This document shows positions 60,199 through 64,000 of a DNA stretch of 64,000 bases, piece after piece; positions within the stretch are counted from its first letter, which is position 1, and every line of letters begins with the position of its first letter. This DNA comes from Bryoerythrophyllum caledonicum. Its lineage: Eukaryota > Streptophyta > Bryopsida > Pottiales > Pottiaceae. The DNA is taken from NCBI GenBank assembly GCA_963971425.1, contig OZ020515.1, forward strand, positions 12,168,291 to 12,232,290, given 5' to 3'. A model generated the notes under the pieces. That model saw only the letters and a program-made list of their open reading frames with translations, ran no database searches and was not told the origin of the DNA. A program made the translations under genes and the position numbers.

Positions 60199-60711
60199 TT
60201 ATGTTTCTTCTAGTTCCGCTGGTGGGGCTTGAGTTGTCGCACGTGATGGGTCTCTCTCCCGAAATGCCTCATATCTAATATGTTCCTCCATAATCTTTTT
60301 AGCCTTCAGCACCATCTCCGGTGATAACGCTAAACATGCTAAGACGTTGTTGTGTCTAGGAGTACGTACCGCAAGAGAGATGTTCAACCAAAACGTCTGC
60401 AATGATTTGAGGAATTTCACCTGACCTGGATTTTGAAGAAGATTCAAAGGGACACGTGCAAGAAGCAACTTCTTCGAAAGTGAAGTCTTCACCTCTGATT
60501 GACCAGGACCTACTGCGCAAGTAACGTATACCATATCATCACGTCGAAGAGTGATTGCCTGAATTTTGCCAAAACTCTTCCCCAATGCTGATGTACGCTT
60601 CCCCAACTCAAAGGGATAATCCGTCACCCACAAGAAGGCGTTCGACTCATCTACTTCCGCGATCCACCAACTGTGGCTCTCCCAAATTTTGTCAATATTT
60701 GGTGGTGCCAT
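60199..60711 (-). CDS. Hypothetical protein upstream of the ParB-like frame
   Basis: ATG at 60711 (MAPPNIDKIWESHSWWIAEV) opens a 170-codon frame ending TAA 60199. The sequence looks globular (FLWVTDYPFELGKRTSALGK, VYVTCAVGPGQSEVKTSLSK) and ends in a charged helix (EMVLKAKKIMEEHIRYEAF). The family is unknown. The frame may extend upstream to another Met near 60738. It precedes the ParB-like frame by about 20 bases in a different frame, so the two may be exons of one gene, joined by an intron or separated by one frameshift. Unlike its neighbour it has no internal stop. Confidence 0.5.
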   Translation of the reverse strand: MAPPNIDKIWESHSWWIAEVDESNAFLWVTDYPFELGKRTSALGKSFGKIQAITLRRDDMVYVTCAVGPGQSEVKTSLSKKLLLARVPLNLLQNPGQVKFLKSLQTFWLNISLAVRTPRHNNVLACLALSPEMVLKAKKIMEEHIRYEAFRERDPSRATTQAPPAELEET

Positions 60712-60776
60712 AACGCAACACTCAAAAAACCTGTATATCATTACAAAACGATAGTCACTATTAGTATGGAATAAGA

Positions 60777-61865
60777 ATTTTTGAACCTCCACTCATTGCA
60801 CAATTTTTTTGAACATGCTACACCCCTTGTCTACCTCTAAAAACTTTTGCACCACAGAAGATCTAAATCCAATTATATCATCGTGTTAAGCATGTTGTTA
60901 GTTCTTTGGTGAAATAGCATATTAATCCAAGTCAATTATTTTCACACATTGTCACACATTTTCGAGGAGAGTACCAAAAAACTTCTACTTTTCCACATAT
61001 AACTTTAAGAACTTCGTATGATTCACTTTTGATTTTGCCTACAACATTATGCGATGTAAAACTTCTCATTGACCATTTGGATTCACATTTCAAACGATAT
61101 CGAGTTCAAAAAAAAACATAACGTGAATTGAGAATTTTTGAACCTCCACTCATTGCAATTTTTTTATTAATATGCTACACCCCTTGTCTACCTCTAAAAT
61201 CTTTTAAACTACACAAGATCTACATCCAATACCATCATGTTAAGCATGTTCTTGGTTCTTTGGTGAAATAGCATATTAATCCAAGTCAATAATTTTCAAT
61301 CATTGTCACTTATTTTTGAGGAGAGTACCAAAAAACTTCTACCTTTCCACATAAAACTTTGAGATCTTTGTATGATTCACTTTTGATTTTTCCTACGGCA
61401 TTATGTGATGTAAACCTTTGTATTGACCATTTGGATTCTCATTTCAAACGATATCAAGTTCACAAAAAAACATAATGTGAATTGAGAATTTTTGAACCCC
61501 CACTCATTGCACAATTTTTTTGAATATGCTACACTCTTTTTCTAACTCTAAAAAATGGTATATAGCAAATTAACATCATCCTTAACATTGTGGTAATTAA
61601 TTGAGACCTTTTATAGTGCAAAAATGTGACACCAATTGAAATCAAAGTCTGCTGATCCAGAAAACGCAGTGAAGAAAATGAGGCTTTTCACTACTTCAAA
61701 CATTATAATCTTTCAATCCGTGCGGTGAAAATTTATGAAATTTTGTGAGCATGTTATTTAATTGGTAAGGATTAAGATCCTACGGTTAAAACGACCAAAA
61801 AAACTATACTTTGTCTTCCTTGCTAAATGCACTAAAACAAGCATTTTTAAAGATTTTTGGTTGAG
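60777..61865 (+). repeat. piggyBac-like repeat, partial copy with 355-bp tandem amplification
   Basis: The sequence matches the middle and right parts of the elements at 31155 and 48940. A block starting AATTTTTGAACCTCCACTCA occurs at 60777, 61133 and 61487 (period ~355 bp), whereas the other copies have it once. The right portion (61560-61860) aligns with 49840-50110, but the terminal TTAGGGGTTAA end is missing. The left end is absent. Confidence 0.65.
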
Positions 61866-61879
61866 ATGTTCTCAACATC

Positions 61880-62060
61880 ATTTATGGACCAAGGTATATT
61901 GGGTATCAATAGCGAGGGTATCACCACCAGGGTATGAGTTTGTAGGTACCAATTCCAAGTTATCAACCGAGGTATCTAAGTCGGGTATCAATTAGGGTTT
62001 GCTATTAGGGTTTTGGAAATGTGGGTATCATTGGAGGATATCAATCCTTTGCAAAGTTGG
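61880..62060 (+). repeat. GGGTATCA-rich degenerate repeat
   Basis: GGTATCA/GGGTAT words occur about ten times in 180 bp with irregular spacing (for example 61912, 61925, 61972, 61995 and 62022). Function unknown. Confidence 0.5.
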
Positions 62061-62073
62061 GTAGTCCTACGAG

Positions 62074-62506
62074 GGGGTGTGCGCGCGCACACCCCTGGCA
62101 GTAGTTTGAGGGAGGCTGTGAGTGTTAGAGAGGGTTTGGAGGAGGGTTTGAGAGAAGGGCTTGTGAGGGTGAGGAGAGTAGAGTTGTGAGGGAGAGGAAT
62201 GGAGGGGAGTTGTGAGGGAGAGAAGTAGTGGGCGTCTAGGGTTTGGGAGAGAGGAGAGAAGTTTGGGAGGTGTGAGAAATGCAAGCAATAGTTTGGGAGG
62301 TGTGAGATGAACATGTGAAAGTGATTGGGAGGTGTGAGAGATGGCGCCCACGCCGCGCCTGGCACCCAACGCCCACGCCGCGCCTGGGCAGCCTGTGCTT
62401 GCGCCGCGCCCCAAGGCCTAAGAATTTGAATCGCAGCTCTCGCTGCGGCGGGGCGTTTTTGGATGGATGCAGGAGCAGCAGCAGTTGGGGGTGTGCGCGC
62501 GCACAC
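62074..62506. other. GC-rich patch bounded by Z-DNA-prone palindromes
   Basis: A perfect 22-bp palindrome (GGGGTGTGCGC / GCGCACACCCC) lies at 62074-62095 and a 16-bp one (GTGTGCGCGCGCACAC) at 62491-62506. Between them 62100-62340 is G/A-rich (GTGAGGGAGAGAAG-like) and 62340-62460 is GC-rich with a direct repeat of CCCACGCCGCGCCTGG. Overlapping frames on both strands are compositional. Confidence 0.55.
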
Positions 62507-62554
62507 GTCCAGTCCACGGTTACTCCATTAGGTGTCGCGCGAATTCCGTGGGAC

Positions 62555-62660
62555 CGGCGGCTACGGTTTGGCTGCGGCGGCTAGGGTTTAGTTGCGGCGG
62601 CTAGGTTTTGTGTGCGGCGGCTAGGGTTTGGGTGCCTGGGTGTGGGGGCTAGGGTTTCAG
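62555..62660 (+). repeat. ~20-bp tandem repeat with telo-box core
   Basis: Four to five degenerate units of GCGGCGGCTAGGGTTT spaced about 20 bp apart. TAGGGTTT is the plant telomere unit/telo-box, but the array is not a telomere because GCGGCGG intervenes. Confidence 0.7.
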
Positions 62661-63764
62661 GTTGTGTGGTGATGTGCCGTACTGAGGATTTAGTGCCATA
62701 TTATTAACTTCACATTGACTTCAATTTGTGTGGTGTTGGTGTAATTATTTCAGTTGAACGAAGGTTTAACTTACTAGTTCTTGAGTGTTGTATGTGTATT
62801 CATTCAACGTTACAATTTTGTACATACTGAAGTTGGTGTCCTCATTTGTGTATTCAAAAATTGGTATTGACCTAACTCTATCGTAACTCTGACTGAGCTT
62901 GAATCATCATGTACCTATCCCTGAGTTCCCTCTATGCAAAATTGAAACAAAGTTAGAAGCTTACCAAATTTGCTATAATCTCCTCGATGTGCAAATTTCC
63001 TTCAATCTACACAGTACACAAAGTTGACAAAAATTAGTGAATGGAGTAAAAATGCACATGGCTTAAGGTTTCGAATGCAAGAGAGCTCACCTTAGAAATT
63101 GGGAAGAGAAATGACCTCCAGATTTGCATAGAAACCTTATATCCATATTGGAACCTTGTGCCTCAAGTTTACAAGTCAAAGTTTGACTTTTGAACTTTGG
63201 ACCTTTTGCTTTGTTCCTCCTTATGTTTAAACTTTTTACATATTATATTAAAATTTTGGGGTATATGTAATACGATGATACTTAGGAGGTTTTATTGCAT
63301 AGTTTACCGTATAAATTTTATGCATGTGGTGCAGGTAAAGTGAGAAGGGTTAAAAAACATGTTCAACAACAACGGAATGGTGATTAAATGTTGAACGCCA
63401 TCGAGCATCAGTGTGTATACCGCTAACACCTGCAATGTATCTTGAGGTAAACATTTATTTTTATACAAGTTTAAGATTGATTGTTGATTGATCTTGTATA
63501 CTGTGTTGTTTGTAGAATAACCTTTATGTGGATGTACAAACTTTTTTTTATTAGCGATTGTAATAAGTTCCAATGGTGTCGGTAATAGCAAGTAGACAAC
63601 ATGGTTCATTTTCTTCCCTAAGTTCAGTGGATTCCCTTCGTTTCAGTTCACTTGGATTCAAAAAATCGCATCACACATGATCTAGATTTGTTATCATCAT
63701 GTCAAAAAAAGCCGCAAGTTCCATTTACACCAATGTTTAGGGATGCAGAAGAGGTGTAGCATAT
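62661..63764. other. Intergenic, no feature recognised
   Basis: AT-rich, no convincing frame. The minus-strand frame 63304-63609 has no recognisable family. Confidence 0.35.
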
Positions 63765-63768
63765 TTAA

Positions 63769-64000
63769 CCCCTAAAGGATCAAGTGCCCAAAATGGGCTT
63801 TTTGAAAGTTCGGTCAAGTTCCTATGGTGTCAATTTCCACCAATTCTCTTTGAAATTTTTTCTATAGAAAGGCATTACGAAGACTTTAGTGGGAAAACAA
63901 TTTTGACCTAAATTGGACATTTGATCAAAACAATTTAGGGTTTTGAATTTCAGATGGGGAGAGCAGGCAAGTCGAGCACGTCCAAAAACTTTTGCTAGGA
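63769..64000 (+). mobile_element. piggyBac-like TTAA element, copy 4 (left end, cut by window)
   Basis: TTAA at 63765-63768 is followed by CCCCTAAAGGATC and then sequence aligned with 48660-48880, including CAAGTTCCTATGGTGT and GATGGGGAGAGCAGGCAAG. The right part lies beyond the window. Confidence 0.7.

Noticed and set aside
61988-62517. Pro/Leu/Ser-rich minus-strand frames
   Set aside because: Overlapping open frames on both strands in a GC-skewed, repetitive patch; no conserved motif.
62555-62660. Telomere or interstitial telomeric array
   Set aside because: TAGGGTTT units are separated by GCGGCGG spacers and number only four or five.
1-64000. CRISPR array, rRNA, bacterial operon or integrated virus
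   Set aside because: No regularly spaced identical repeats, no rRNA sequence, no Shine-Dalgarno-led operons; all polymerase-like sequence is from LINE or copia elements.

Overview
The window looks like nuclear DNA of a streptophyte plant, most likely an early-diverging lineage (bryophyte, lycophyte or charophyte alga); the sequence alone does not name a species. Reasons: an intron-rich ubinuclein gene with GT-AG splicing, a captured fragment of a plant-type receptor-like kinase, AT-rich intergenic DNA, CHG-type mutational decay, and nested Ty1-copia, LINE, Harbinger, Tc1 and piggyBac-like repeats. There is no operon, rRNA, CRISPR array or plausible organellar sequence.

The only gene that appears intact is on the minus strand at 42319-47395. 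It is a 14-exon gene whose exons join to 2181 bp (726 residues plus stop) and encode the HIRA-complex subunit ubinuclein (HPC2-related HRD domain and UBN middle domain). Everything around it is mobile or decaying DNA.

Layout. 1-5000 (minus): 5' half of a long LINE (GC-rich 5' region, ORF1, inter-ORF spacer, then the start of ORF2 with a 2A-like motif). 5458-10240 (plus): 3' end of a second LINE copy of the same family, split by a 3.9 kb insertion that carries a decayed gag-like ORF. 10236-15690: two 1.5 kb direct repeats, each with a tRNA-derived SINE-like module, and a pair of ~400 bp inverted arms. 18817-22075 (minus): a decayed DUF7869-type transposase-like gene. 22195-28925: copia-like remnants with LTR-like direct repeats, a receptor-kinase fragment and a truncated LINE tail. 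29112-39202: a TTAA-flanked piggyBac-like element that received a 1.76 kb solo-LTR-like insert and then a 7.4 kb LINE with a 13-bp target-site duplication. 48645-50127: a second TTAA-flanked copy, with a nested 544 bp MITE and an empty-site paralogue at 51595. 50358-50890: a Harbinger-type MITE. 52366-55600: a Tc1-like DD34E transposase between long inverted arms made of a ~185 bp tandem unit. 56750-60711 (minus): a lineage-specific gene pair, one member a 1143-codon frame with a ParB-like DGQH motif. 60777-64000: tandemly amplified piggyBac-like repeat, a GC-rich patch between Z-DNA-prone palindromes, and telo-box repeats.

Two results stand out. First, two independent LINE copies carry a 2A ribosome-skipping motif (GGDIExNPGP) at the start of ORF2. 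Second, several unrelated long coding frames are broken almost only by in-frame stops, mostly TAG where Gln would fit, with very few frameshifts, while the ubinuclein gene has none. That fits cytosine deamination at methylated CAG sites in silenced DNA.
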